Assembly: GCA_011032825.1 (NCBI GenBank)
Contig: JAADJZ010000016.1
Location: forward strand, 992,001 to 1,056,000
Origin: Massariosphaeria phaeospora
Taxonomy: Eukaryota > Ascomycota > Dothideomycetes > Pleosporales
DNA: 64,000 nucleotides
Direction of reading: 5' to 3'
The translations under genes were made by a program, and so were the position numbers. Positions 1 through 11,031 of the stretch are shown one piece after another; within the stretch, counting starts at the first letter, position 1; each line of letters opens with the position of its first letter. The notes below the pieces were generated by a model, which saw only the letters and a list, made by a program, of their open reading frames with translations, was not told where the DNA came from and did no database searches.

Positions 1-169
1 GTCCCAAGATGCTCAACATGATATCACGTGGGAATGGATCTGGAACCTTCACATTTGTACGAGCCATCTACCTTTTTACTTTTATTTCCCAAGACACTCA
101 TGACAAGGCCGAATGCGTAATTTTCGAAGTAGACAACTCCTAGCAGAGGATTCGCCAGGCAGTCCGCAT

Positions 170-1122
170 CAAATAAGACGACGTGGAGTTCGGAAACAGG
201 AAGATCGCTCCATCAAAGAGCCCACGCCTGTTTTCTCGTGGACCTTTTCCCGCCAATCTCCATTTTTCAAGGCTGGATAGTTTTAGGAATAGTATCTGTC
301 GACCTAAGGTATTTGAGGGAAAGAAGCAACAGCGTCTACATCCAGAACTCCTCGGGTTTTCCATGTCGAAGGCCTGTTGCCAGCTTCACATGCTACCTCT
401 TCCAGAGTTTGTTTTTTGAACGCGCGGAGCGCGGCGTCCTCATGGCACTTATTACTGTTTCTTTAGATATCGTGTCCGTGACCCAGGGTAGTTGGAGGAA
501 GAACGAAAGCGTCCACATTCAGTCCTCCTCGCGTAATCTATATTCAAGGCCCAGCGCCCACTTCTCACGTGACTTCTACTCTTAAGCTTTTCTTGGATTT
601 TCGGAAGCGCGTATTCCTCATGTCACTAATTCCTATCTTTTTAGATGTGTACTTCGACATTGAATACTCGAGGGCAGAAGAAGCAGCGTCCACATAGATC
701 ACTGTTGGAGTTACTTATATTCTAGGCGCGGCGCCAGCTTCTCATAAATCTGTTCCTGCCTCTCTCTTTTTCTCTAAGCCCGGGGAGCGCGGAATCTCCA
801 TGGTTCCAACCGATGCCGTTTTATAGAGATTGTTTCCTTCAACGTTGGGGAGATGAGGATTGAAGGGGATGGTTCCCATGGAAAGATAGCCCAGTGAATT
901 CTCTGCATAACCGGGCGCCAGTTTCCTATGTACACCTTCGCAGTGTATGTTTTTCAATCCATCGTATAGTTTGTTTCGTATTTTCGCGCTTCCACGCCGA
1001 AAGACAGTATCAGACTCTGAGCTCGCATCAACCGAGAACATGGCCTCGTAGATATTGAGTTTTCGATCTTCCATGTCGGTGTCCGTGATATCTTTCTCAA
1101 GGTACTCAGTGCCCATGTGCAC
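170..1122 (-). pseudogene. Degenerate gene of about 60-residue tandem repeats
   Basis: The DNA contains imperfect tandem units of about 180 bp. The landmark around 'CTCATGG' or 'CTCCATGG' recurs near 256, 438, 616 and 795, and a 'GCGTCCACAT'-like landmark recurs near 330, 509 and 686. Read on the minus strand, the units stay in one frame because each is close to a multiple of three. They give a repeating peptide whose core resembles EAGxxP...TRGxLxVDA followed by a basic stretch. Only the part at 742-1122 is open (about 126 residues); the earlier-drawn units downstream on the minus strand contain TAG, TAA and TGA stops. Frame conservation across units suggests a former protein-coding repeat array, now broken. 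I do not recognise the family. No signal peptide or catalytic motif is visible. Confidence 0.5.
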
Positions 1123-1324
1123 AGACGTTTATCTATTTTGTATCATTCCAGAACTTGGTATATACCAGGAACATTTCGTTCTCGGAGCACCTTTTTATCG
1201 TAAATTGCAGGAGCCGGCTCCTTCATCAATGAAGACTGCATATTGTTACATGTGAAGCTGCGGCCTCTTCTTGATATCGTCTTCCAGCAAAAGGCGACGA
1301 CTCGAAAAGCCCCATGAGTTCGAC

Positions 1325-1470
1325 CAGACTTGTCAACAATCCGTCCAATCCAATCCGGGTCCCCGGATTGAATGGATTGACAAGAAATCTCTCCTGGATT
1401 GGCTTGAATGGATTGTTTAGGGATTTGGGGGGTGGACGGATTGATAGATTGGATGGATTGATTAGTAAGC
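1325..1470. repeat. Left end of hAT 1: TIR plus subterminal repeats
   Basis: The 22-bp terminal repeat (1325-1346) is followed by many short copies, in both orientations, of a motif like GGATTGAATGGATTG or GGACGGATTG. Such subterminal arrays are the usual hAT transposase binding sites. Confidence 0.85.
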
Positions 1471-3977
1471 TAACTATTGGTGAATTGCCCAATATATTCG
1501 TCGATCTTATGGATAGTGATATCGTACGTGTTCGTAGGTTTGTAAGGCGTTTTGAAGCGCTCAATCCCAAGGCGTTTCCAGGATCGGAGGCTCTGTAAAG
1601 CGGATAGTAAATCTGGCCTCATATTGAGTCTCCGTACGCCTAAAAGATCAGCCAGTTCACTAAAAGTCCTCTCACAATTGGCTGCTGAGGCTAGGATACT
1701 CAATATATTCATAGCAAACCGCGCCAAAACAGGGTATTAATGCTCCTTTGACAACTAGTAGGCAATTGGCAGCTAAGCAAGCTTGTAGGCTAGATTAATT
1801 GGTTTCTCTGCGCTCCAGAGCTCATACTCGTTAGTAATCTCCTCCGCAATCTCCGCCTCTCTCATAGAGGCTAGCATAAACTCAGTACAGTTAACGGCGT
1901 AGTCAAAACGTTGCCGCTTAGCAGGCGGCGGCGTAGCTGGATCAGCGGCGGCGATTTTAGATGCTAGCTTAGCGCCCGCCCAAAGTGATTGAAAACTTTT
2001 GTTGTTTGCCTCTAGCTACCCCTTGCGGGGATAGAGGCTATCTACGTCATCGTACTCAGCGGGTACTCGCCAGGCAGTATCGATGAAGTTTTTGTACGCT
2101 AGGTAGAGGCGTAGGGCACAGTAATACGCTGGGGCGTCTTTGAATTTGGCGTAGTAGTTTTCTAGCTTACTAATGGCGAGATTGAGGTTTGTTTTGACGT
2201 GATCCTCAGGCGCGTCAGGATCGTTGTAATCCACTGCCTCTACGCGATCCTGTTGAGCCTGTAGCGTAGCAAGAAGCTACTCAAACGTAGGGATAACCTT
2301 CCAAATCGCGCCGTAGCGACTAGCCTTGCCTCGACCTTCGAGCCAGCTAGTCGCCTCCTTGAAAGGCTTAAGCAACTCGATATACTCAGTAATAGTAGCC
2401 TAGTCTTTGCCAGTAAGCCCTTCCTCACGTATATACAGGCGTGGCTGGCTAGCCTCCGAAGGGCGAGCTCCCGCCCGAGATCGCTGTCGGTTTGCGGAGC
2501 GGTTGCTCTCGCCGATTTTGTAGCCCATATAATCGTCCAGAGGCACCCTGAGGTCGACGGCGCGCTCAAACGTATCGTAGTAAGAGTTCTAGCGAGTTTT
2601 GACTGGCTTTTTGAGTTCTCTTGGCGTAAAGTTCGTGAGATTTAGCGACGTTGCCTCATCTCGCTGGTATCCCTCCAAAAGCTCGCGCGCCTGCGGCGTA
2701 CAGATTGAGGCGATGACGTCAAACAGTACGCCTAGCGGGCCAGCTTTGCGCCACTCGTTCATGTACTGTTCCTTTGCCTAGGGCGAGTTAGCAGGTGCTG
2801 CGCGAGAGACGGCGGCAGGAAAGAAAAAGGCAATACGTACTACTAAATTCTCCTGCGAGTTCTCAAACGCGTCGCGATCCTGGCCAAAGATAACGTTTTA
2901 GGCAGCGAGATTGAGTATATGGCAGCTGCAGCGCAATCTCCGGTGGCTCGGGTTGAAGCCGTACTCCTCTGCTAGCTCGTTAACGGCAGTATCGTTGTTT
3001 GTCGCGTTATCAAGCACAAAGTAACCTAAGGCTTCTTTTCGTATATGAAACTGGTGGAGAGTTGAGCTCACGATTGCTGCGATATTTAAACCGGAGTGGT
3101 CGCCCGATAGCGTCGGCAGGCCAAGGAAGTAATCTACTTGTTGACCCGCTGCGTTCAAGTGGTGTACGCAGATTCTGGTGATAGCGCGTTTGCCGCCGTA
3201 TGAGGTCCAGTTGTCAAAGGATACGTGTATAGCGGATTTGGCTGCCTTTATGTAGCTCACGACGGCGGGTAGGTAGGCGTTGTATTCATCTATAATGTGC
3301 GACTGGAGAGTGTTGTGGCTGCTCCACAAAACGCGCTCAGCGAGCGGATTAGCAGCCTTGATCATATCTCGAAAGGCAGGCACCTCTACAACGCGCAGAG
3401 CTTGGTTATCGGCGGCCACCCACTCGATGAGCGCCTGCTAAAAAGCGGGCGCCGAAAAGGTATCGGCGACGGCGTTTGCTACCTCTTGACTCACATCAAC
3501 GCCCTGTCGCTGTAGGGCGGAGATGATAGATGCCTCCTTCTTGAACCGAATTGGGCCATCTTTGCTGACTCCGTGGCCAGGTCGCCGCGCCTCGAGGTGC
3601 CGATGGATAGCAGAGGTTGAAGTTGCCACTTTAAACAACCCGTTTTGCTTGTGTATATGGCAGTATTTGCACAGCCAATACAGCGCCTTATGCTTGCGAT
3701 GGTATACGCGCTAGCCGTATTAAAAAACCTAGCTTGTTAAGGCACGTTTAGCAGCGTATTGAGGCTTCTGTAAATTAGGTACGCGCGACCAAACAAGGCC
3801 TTCATAGTCCTCATCATCGTCGGCGGAGGCAGAGACAGCGAGAGGATCGAGATCGAGTGGCGCGTCAGATGTTGACTGTGCATCGGTTGCCTGGTACGAG
3901 GAAGCTGCGCCGGCGGCGTTTTGCGTGGACTGGGAGTCAAGGACCCGCTCAAATACTTCATTAAGCTGCCGATTCAT
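1470..3977 (-). pseudogene. hAT transposase, broken by stop codons
   Basis: Fragments line up from N to C terminus on the minus strand. An acidic N-terminal part lies at 3729-3977. A BED-type zinc finger follows at about 3590-3700, with a KYCHIHK-like CxxC and a later HRH...H. The RNase-H-like core lies at 2898-3419, with FDNWTS and a VLDNATNND motif, both typical of hAT enzymes. Then come a YYAKFKDAPAYYCALRL segment (2016-2234) and the C-terminal dimerisation region with CERTFSELADLLG (1470-1727). In-frame breaks sit where CAG, CAA or TGG codons would be expected and read TAG or TAA, for example after 3438 and at about 2896. That pattern fits C-to-T change at CpA, as RIP makes. The product is therefore inactive. 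Confidence 0.88.
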
Positions 3978-4261
3978 CTGCGAGGTTAGTTTGGGCGAAA
4001 AATCGCGATAAACATACGTACTTTCGTGGGTGTGGGCGAACGTAGTGAGTGCGCGTTAATCTCGGCGCGTCGAAAATCTTGGGTCGCGAGATATTTCGGG
4101 GCAGCGTAATCGATTTTCTGGGGCGGCTAGGCCTAATACGGCCGGTTGAGCGAGGGCGAGAAAGTAATTTTACAGGATTCGAACTGGAAAGTATATTATA
4201 TTTTATATTTTTACGCCTCCGCTAGCTATTAACACCTAGAATCTTGAAGGACCTCTGTACG

Positions 4262-4418
4262 CAAAACAATCAATCCGTAAACAATCCGTCCAATCAATCT
4301 GGGACCTCTGGATTGAATGGATTGCTAGTAATCAAGGTCTCGGATTGATTGGACGGATTGCTTATTAATCAATCCGTCCAATCAATCTGTCAATCCGGAC
4401 GGATTGTTGACAAGTCTG
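4262..4418. repeat. Right end of hAT 1: TIR plus subterminal repeats
   Basis: The 22-bp terminal repeat at 4397-4418 is the exact inverse of 1325-1346. Several AATCCGTCCAATCAATC-type repeats lie just inside it, mirroring the left end. Confidence 0.88.
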
Positions 4419-4426
4419 AGTTCGAC

Positions 4427-5505
4427 GGATTTCGTTTTTCTAGTCCGACGTCTCCGTCATGCAGCAGGCTTATGTATTTTTAATTCTCGGTCTCCAAGGC
4501 GCAAACATAGAGTTGCGTTCATTACGTTTACAGCAGGGCTCGCTCCAATCCGCTCATATGTTGGGTCATCTGTTGTTTTAATCTCCTAGAAGAGGCAGTG
4601 GCAGTGAAGTGTGAAGAAGAGAAGTCCTTAAGAGAAGACTCGAGGGGGCTTATATACGTACCGCGCACTCGTGATTCACGATGACTAACACGTGCAAAGC
4701 CCTCCTCGTAGTCCTGAACACGTTATTCCTGCTGGAGATCTCGCCGAGTCGAGCGGGAACCTAGACGGATACATAAGTACCCAATATCTCCGCGTAGCAG
4801 GAAAAGCACACACTCAACGCACTTTATTGTAAAACAAATGGTGAGAAGGCTTCAAGATGGTTAAAAGATCTGAGGCTACATTCCTATGCTTGGTCCTCTG
4901 GGATAGAGGAGCGACGGTGTGTTCCAGATTGGCCTGGAAGAAATTAAAGTACTAATTCCGTGATGTGGAGTGGAAGAAAAACACCAGCAACCTGAATTAC
5001 GATGTGTTTGTTGCCCCAGGAAGTTCAACATGTACGAACGTTGATGTTCGAATATTGAATATTCCCCGTTAAATGATGGTGTAGATCACCATCAAATCCG
5101 AGAGTGTCCCAATATCACGCACATCTACTAGGAACCGGAATACGGTGCAAAGCAAGCATAGCATGAGTTACCTTGTATTTTTCGAATAGCAATCAATACT
5201 CGGATTCACAGAGGCGGCAAGCAAAGGCGCGAAGACAAGATAGCAGGAAATATGAATAGACTAGAAAACCTCGATTAAGCAGCAATCATGAAATGCAAAA
5301 GTAGAATACGATGGCATACAAAGAGAAACAAGGAAAAGTCCCCATTACCATAACGAGAGATTCCGAGTCCCTGCTCATGGCGTGGCCATCATGTTCCAGA
5401 TATCGCTCCCAATGGTGGCGAGAACTCCAATGAAATCGCGAATGAAATATGAGACCGTGCATCCAGCATCGGCCTGCCAAAACCCACCACTAGCAACGCT
5501 CAACC
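4427..5505. other. Intergenic; no supported gene
   Basis: No conserved reading frame is visible. On the minus strand a TATA-like box (TATATAAG, complement of 4649-4656) lies upstream of the hAT and of the broken repeat gene, so it may be the former promoter of that gene. The short frames at 4404-4589 and 5286-5480 look like chance. Confidence 0.5.
4649..4656 (-). promoter_or_regulatory. Possible TATA box on the minus strand
   Basis: TATATAAG reads on the minus strand in an otherwise gene-free stretch. It may have served the now-broken minus-strand repeat gene on the other side of the hAT insertion. Sequence match only. Confidence 0.25.
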
Positions 5506-8167
5506 TCACAGCTCATCGTCCGATTCCCTAGAAGATACCGACTGATCTTGCCGAGGTGAGAAATTGAACCCATCTGACTGCGACTTATTAAAGTTGAACG
5601 GGGATTTGGCGGCAGAGGGACCATCGAATTTGAGGTTGAACCGCTCCCCGGCCGTCGACGGGGCAGCCCTATTTTTGACCGGTGTTTTGGCCGCGTCCCG
5701 CGCCGATGGAGAAGGCCCGGTCTTGGGCACGGACGCAGCAGGAGAGGGAGGCAGGTGATCAGGGCTTCGCACTGCGTTTTGGCCTGTAGCGTACGGATTG
5801 TTAGGGTCGAGGTGACGGCCTGGGGAAAATAGACGTAGAAGACAACTAACCCTGGACTTCCTTTTCGCCCATTTCAGCGGGTAGGGGAGTCAGAGGACGG
5901 GACGCTGGTGGTGTAAGGGAGGCGGCGTCAGCTCTCACTTTTCTTGCCCGTGGAATCTGGCGTGACCCTTGTGAAAAGTTAGGATATTTTCAGCCGTCTA
6001 GGAGCAGCGCTTACCTTTGGCAGATCTGCGTGCCTGGATGTCCAGGATGCGTTTCCCGCTCTTCAGGTCTTCTAGCTTCTGTTGCAATGCCACCCGCTCA
6101 GTCCGTATATACTCCGGCTCCGAGGCAATGCTTTGAAGTTGCTCTTCTTCCATGTTCAAGATGAGGTTCGGGTCGAAGATCCTTGCAATGTCGGTAACGA
6201 GGCAATTTTCAATGGCGAGCACGGTGACGTTGCTGATGAAGACCGATATCGCTTTCTAGTTTAAGATGAGCTAAGATTCTAAGGTGGGAGGGAGTATAAC
6301 GAACCTTGTAGTATGTCTGAACCAAATCAAGGATCTCGGAATTAGTGAAGTCATCGACAAACTCGGTGAGTAAGTGTGCGTCACTCTCGACTGGAGGGAT
6401 GGCCTGACCCTGCTCATTCTGGATCATCTGGTGCCGTCTGGACCTGATCTCTTTGATATCGCTGATGAAGCTCGGATCGTATGTTATCGGCTCCAGCTGT
6501 TGGAAAGGAACGAGCAGTTCCGCAAGTTTAGCGTCTAGCAGTACCTTTCTCCGCTCGAGTTCAGGCTCAATGAGCTCGACCAGCAGTAGACCATAAGTTT
6601 GAGGATCCACCAACTTTTCCAAGGCTAACTCCACGTAAGACATGACAGCGTCAAAAACCCAGTCCAAGTGTCTCTGGGCAATGGCTTCCCAAGGCGTTGA
6701 CTGGTCGCGAAAGACTTCGCCAATAACCCACGTATTAACAAGAGATGGTAACCCGGATTGACGGCTCTCTCTGACCTGGGGACCTACTTGCTCCTTCAAG
6801 AACTTGGAGCGTGGTATTCTGATAGGGACATGTCCGTCGAGACCACCGGAGGTGGTCTCGGATGAGACTGCACGCGGACCTCCAAGGTTAGGATTGATGT
6901 CCATTATTTGCCATTTGTGGCCTCCATTGTACATGACATGGGAAAAGGCAATATTGAGGTTATGGATCCTAGTCCGCAAGCGAGCGTCCTTGTATTCATC
7001 AGAGGAAGGCGATTTGAAGAATGCGGATTTGTAGGTGCCTCTGAGTGCGTCTCCTGTAAGCACTTGAAATTGCTGAGCCTTCTCCATGAGAAAACTGCGT
7101 TGCTGCTGCGCCTCATTTCGAGGATTACCCAGTTCGTGAAGTCGAGCTTCGGTAGCAGCAGTGGCTTTTTGCAGCGTCTCAACAAGCGAAGGAAGCTCGC
7201 GGCGGATGTGGTCCAGAAGTATTCTTGATAGCTTGGTTCTTAGAGTGGATATACCAACATCGGCACGAGATAGTGAGGACCAGATTCCAGTAGCGAAAAA
7301 CTCCCTTTCTGCCTCGTCGCGCCTGTCGTCTGTCGTTTCACGGGAGCCAAAACTCCGGTTCATGACCATGTGCCACCCAAGGCTGAGGCGTTGCTTCTGG
7401 TTCCTGGCCACTTGGATATACAAGTCTTCGCTGGGAGAGCCTTGCTCTAAGGTGTCTGGTTTGGTGATGATGCCGAGCGTTCGGACAGCTGGCTGGTCAT
7501 GTGTTTTGATGTAATCGAAGACCTTTTGGTTTTGAGGATCGCTCTTGGCAGATACCACTGCTAGGATAATGGACTTTTTGTCGCGCATGTAACTTTCAAC
7601 CAGCTCTTGAACTCTTTCCGCGTCCTCACTTTTCTCTTTTCCAAGCGTAGACTGTATGATACCGGGCAGATCCACGATGGTCAGGGATGGCAAGTCCGGT
7701 CCGGAGTACTTGATCTGAAGAACATCTTTGAAGAAGCGCGTTCGCACGGGTTTGTTCCCAAATGCCATGCAGTCGTACGCTTTATCAATGAGAGAAGGAA
7801 AGGAGAACTCTTCACGCGATGAGAAGGTTTCTTTGAATCTCGCGAGTCCGGTCTGCTCTACCTCTGTCCGATCTTTGTGGGGGATGATGGTGCAGGCAAT
7901 GTTCACGGTCGCGTGTTTTCGTAGAACCAGTTCAGTGGCGAAGGTTGTGCATGTGCCATCTTTCATTGGGAAGCGGAGTCGAGTTAAGCCTTCGAGCACG
8001 GAACTCTTTCCAGAAGATTGATCGCCACAGACAATCAATTGAGGGAGACTTATGTCATAATGGCCCATGCCTTGACTGCGGAGTTTATCCACGGCATCTA
8101 GCAAAGCTACTTGCTCTGGCGACTGGAGCTGATCAAGCGAGTCGGGCTCAGCAAAATCCGAAGCCAT
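5506..8167 (-). CDS. Dynamin-like large GTPase (Mx/dynamin family)
   Basis: I read four exons, 8167-6305, 6255-6015, 5967-5851 and 5819-5506, giving about 844 residues. The GTPase domain shows the G1 loop GDQSSGKS (residues 48-55), DLPG (166-169) and TKPD (235-238), in the spacing of dynamins. A helical middle/stalk region follows. Exon 2 restores a GTPase effector domain: the 49-bp intron joins QTYYK to KAISVFISNV. The tail from exons 3-4 is long, Ser/Pro-rich and probably disordered, ending SRESDDEL. Dynamins hydrolyse GTP and assemble on membranes. Fungi carry many such Mx-like paralogs of unknown role beside Dnm1 and Vps1. There is no obvious transmembrane segment or PH domain. Family assignment is firm; the cellular job is not known. 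Confidence 0.93.
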
Positions 8168-9237
8168 TTTGATAGCGGAAGCACGAAGGCAGTAGTCTGA
8201 AAAATAAATAGATGCTCAAGTGTCGACTTTGTCGGTTCGGGCTGTGTGCGATTGAGAATACTGTAGCCAGGACGATCGCGACTGTGTCCTTAGTTTTGAG
8301 TACGTCGGGGAGGGAAACAACGACAGAATATAAACAACTATTATTAGGATGGCAAGGTGTCTTTGTAGCGCTGCAGATTGCTCCTCTGCGTTTCGAAAGC
8401 CGGCCCCAAATATAACAGCCTATGGATTTCCAACACAACTGAGCAGCTTCCGAACAGAGATGTGGCTTTGGGTGAATACGCCCAGCGGAGTCCGATTCGG
8501 GACATATTCGTGATAAGCCAGGTCCTCTAATTGGTTTATTCAGCGGCCCCTCGTGTTCCTTTTTGTAGTTATTCTCGCATCCCGGGGTGCGTGCCGGTCT
8601 GTCGGTATAGCTGAGGCGGCGACTCGATTCCTAAGGCCAGGAGACACTTCTTGGAGAGAGAGCGTCGCGGCACCTCATAATAGGGGAAATCCTGAGCATG
8701 TCGAAAGTATTCTTCTTCACCTTGCCTACGACCTATTCCTTTCTACGTCCAGGACTCACCCCTTAAGGATGCATAGTGAATGTTCGAAGAGGCTGTAGGC
8801 GCCCGTGAGCGTGGCTGCAGATGCAGCCGCCATATGCTCGTAAACGGCGAGGATTGGCGAAAGTACTAGTGTGGCACAGCATCTCCATGTCCCAATACGA
8901 GTTGCGTTTTACGGAGGTAGGTGTTGAAACTGGTGCACCTCGGTCCGATGCGGAGGAATGACCAGTTAGAAATCTCTTCGAAGCGCGTCCGGCGTGGCCT
9001 TGATGAAGGCGATGTGGTCTTGATGAAGGTGACCCTGTGGTGAAGTTTGGGACGAGAGATGCAAGTCGTGCTGGAGATCCGTACCTAAGCCATAGACCCG
9101 AGATTTCCCCGATATCACCAGCCCATCTCCGAATATCAATCTCTAGTCTTCAACACCAAACATCACCCAACAACAAACTCCATTACTCCCTCCACGAAAG
9201 AACTCTCAACCAGCTATCTCAAATCTCACCCTTCGCA
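8168..9237. other. Divergent intergenic region
   Basis: This holds the upstream regions of the dynamin-like gene (minus) and the Sdc1 gene (plus). Nothing else is supported; the small frames at 8148-8438 and 8553-8798 have no recognisable similarity. Confidence 0.5.
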
Positions 9238-9839
9238 ATGGCCGAACAACCCTCCGTCCCAATCCCACACCCCCAACCCGCTGCAGAACCCGAAACCATA
9301 CCTCAACCCGCACCCACACCCATCGACGTACCCGCGCCCGCGCCCGCACCAGGACCCATCGACCCAGCCCTATTCGCCAACGGCGCCACCGCCGACATAG
9401 AAATGCAAGACCCAGCCCCGCTACCCGCCGACGTACGTCTTCTCCGCTCTTCTCACCCAATCCTTCTCTCCCACCCATTGACAACCAAGCTCTAACACCC
9501 CCCACAGCACCCAACCCCGCAACCGCCCTCTCTGTCCACCACAGCGCCGACTCCAACCCCCACCGCAACCGCCGCGCCGACACCCTCGCGCAACTCGCCG
9601 CATCCCCCAAGCGGCCCCATGCTCGCGAACCCGCACGGCAGTCCGACGCGCGTGTACCTGAACACGCATGTGACGCCGCATCTGCTAGAGGCTATGAAGC
9701 ACCTTGCGACGAATGAGTAAGGAGTCCCCTTCCTTGTTAGTGTGGAGTAAGGCTAACTGTGTGCGGCAGACCGGATAAGCCGTTGAAATACCTGAGCGAG
9801 TTCCTGGCGCAGAAGAGTCTGGAGATTGAAGGGGCGTGA
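9238..9839 (+). CDS. sdc1: Dpy-30 motif protein, COMPASS subunit Sdc1
   Basis: Three exons, 9238-9432, 9508-9716 and 9770-9839, give 157 residues. The first two thirds is Pro/Ala-rich and disordered. The C-terminus is a Dpy-30 motif: VYLNTHVTPHLLEAMKHLA, then NEPDKPLKYLSEFLAQKS across the last intron (the second intron splits a Glu codon). In yeast and animals this short helical hairpin dimerises and binds Bre2/Ash2 within the Set1/COMPASS histone H3K4 methyltransferase. I chose the ATG at 9238 because it opens the frame that reaches the motif, although a longer upstream frame from 9037 exists without a likely role. Small genes like this are easily missed because the motif is split over two exons. 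Confidence 0.9.
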
Positions 9840-10361
9840 GGTGGGGAATGGACGAGTGTGTGAAGACGACACAAAACTACTCCGCGAATATGCGCCGAAG
9901 CAGGGAGTTGGCGCAAACCAGGATATTTGTTGCGAGGAGTTGCATACATGGATTGGCGTCCGAAAATCTGCATGCCCATTAGAGGCATCATGGCATGGAA
10001 GATACCCTGATTTGAGTAAGTCCGTAAAAGGGAACAAATTCTCGACGTGGGCTTTTGCGCCCAGTCACATTCGAGCAGGCCACTTTAGTCGAGACTAGCA
10101 GGTGGACTGATTCGATTGGATGTGGTAGCAATGTTAGTGGCACACCACGGGACACGTTTGTTTGGGAGACTAGATTAAGAGTCGATACCCGGGACGAATT
10201 CACGATGGCATTGGTTTCAGTGTAATACTTTTGATTCATTTCAGAACATGTCCACCTTCAACGAGGTATATGACCCATAAAGCGTCCATGCATCCGTGAA
10301 ACTCCGGCCGAGTATCTGCCTTGAACCTGCCAACTATCCATAGCCCGACTCCCACACTCCC
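9840..10361. other. Convergent intergenic region
   Basis: This lies between the 3' ends of sdc1 (plus) and rps13 (minus). I see no gene. The short frames here overlap each other on both strands and have no recognisable domain. Confidence 0.55.
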
Positions 10362-11031
10362 TTATGCGACCAGGGTAGAGGCCGTGGCGCTCTCGTACCT
10401 CCAGGTCGGGGGAAGGGCACCGACTGTCTTGTAGTAGCGGGAGAGACGGTGGATACGGGACTCGATGAGAATGAGGCGGCTAGATAGCGTTAGAAACAAG
10501 TGCCATCAACGGAGATGATTTGACATACAACTTGGAGTCCTTGTCCTTGCGGTTGGGGCCCAGATGCTTGCGGACGGCCACAGCCTTCTTGATGAGCATG
10601 TAGAGATCTTCAGGTATTTCTGGTGCTAAACCTAAAAAGCTCTCCGTCAGCTTTTGACCGAACAGAGGCAAGTTTGTATAGCGCACAGATGCCAGGAGGC
10701 AGAGCTGTGGTCGACGCGCGCTTCACGTGGGACAGGCAGTCATACCGTTCGACTTGAGGATACGGAGGATCTTGTTGCCGGTGATGACCCGGGTTTGGGC
10801 GACACCATGAGAGTCACGGAGGATTTCACCGATTCTGCATCACATCAGCATTGTGCTTCTTGCTGGCTTCATATGTTGGCCGTACTGGGAGGGAGTGGCG
10901 CCCTTCTTCGCGAGCTTGCAGATCTGGTCGACGACCTGCTCGGGGGTGATCTTGAGCCATGCCGGCGCAGTGCGCGAGTACGGGATGGCGGAGGCTGATA
11001 TGCCCTTTCCGTTGCTGTGAAGACGACCCAT
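10362..11031 (-). CDS. rps13: 40S ribosomal protein S13 (uS15)
   Basis: Four exons, 11031-10886, 10834-10746, 10631-10529 and 10479-10362, join to 151 residues, the usual length of eukaryotic Rps13. The start [18 protein letters not shown], the middle [22 protein letters not shown] and the end [16 protein letters not shown] are all characteristic of uS15. Each intron falls in the middle of a codon, and the joined frame is continuous. The protein binds 18S rRNA in the small subunit platform. The third exon would stop early if intron 3 were retained. This is a normal, intact housekeeping gene. Confidence 0.97.

Larger units (their letters stand above)
1325..4418 (-). mobile_element. hAT DNA transposon, complete ends, dead transposase
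   Basis: The element is 3,094 bp long and has perfect 22-bp terminal inverted repeats beginning CAGACTTGTCAACAATCCG. It is flanked by a perfect 8-bp target duplication, AGTTCGAC, at 1317-1324 and 4419-4426. The 8-bp duplication, the CA...TG ends and the enclosed BED-finger/RNase-H-like transposase identify the hAT superfamily. The transposase runs on the minus strand and is interrupted by stops, so the copy is non-autonomous now. The intact ends mean it could in principle still be mobilised by a related transposase; that is inference. Confidence 0.95.

Noticed and set aside
742..1122. An intact 126-residue gene on the minus strand
   Set aside because: It is only the open part of a longer repeat array whose other units carry stops, and it has no good start context. 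I treat it as part of a pseudogene.
5286..5480. Small minus-strand frame before the dynamin-like gene's stop
   Set aside because: Random composition, no conserved motif, and it lies in the downstream region of the GTPase gene.
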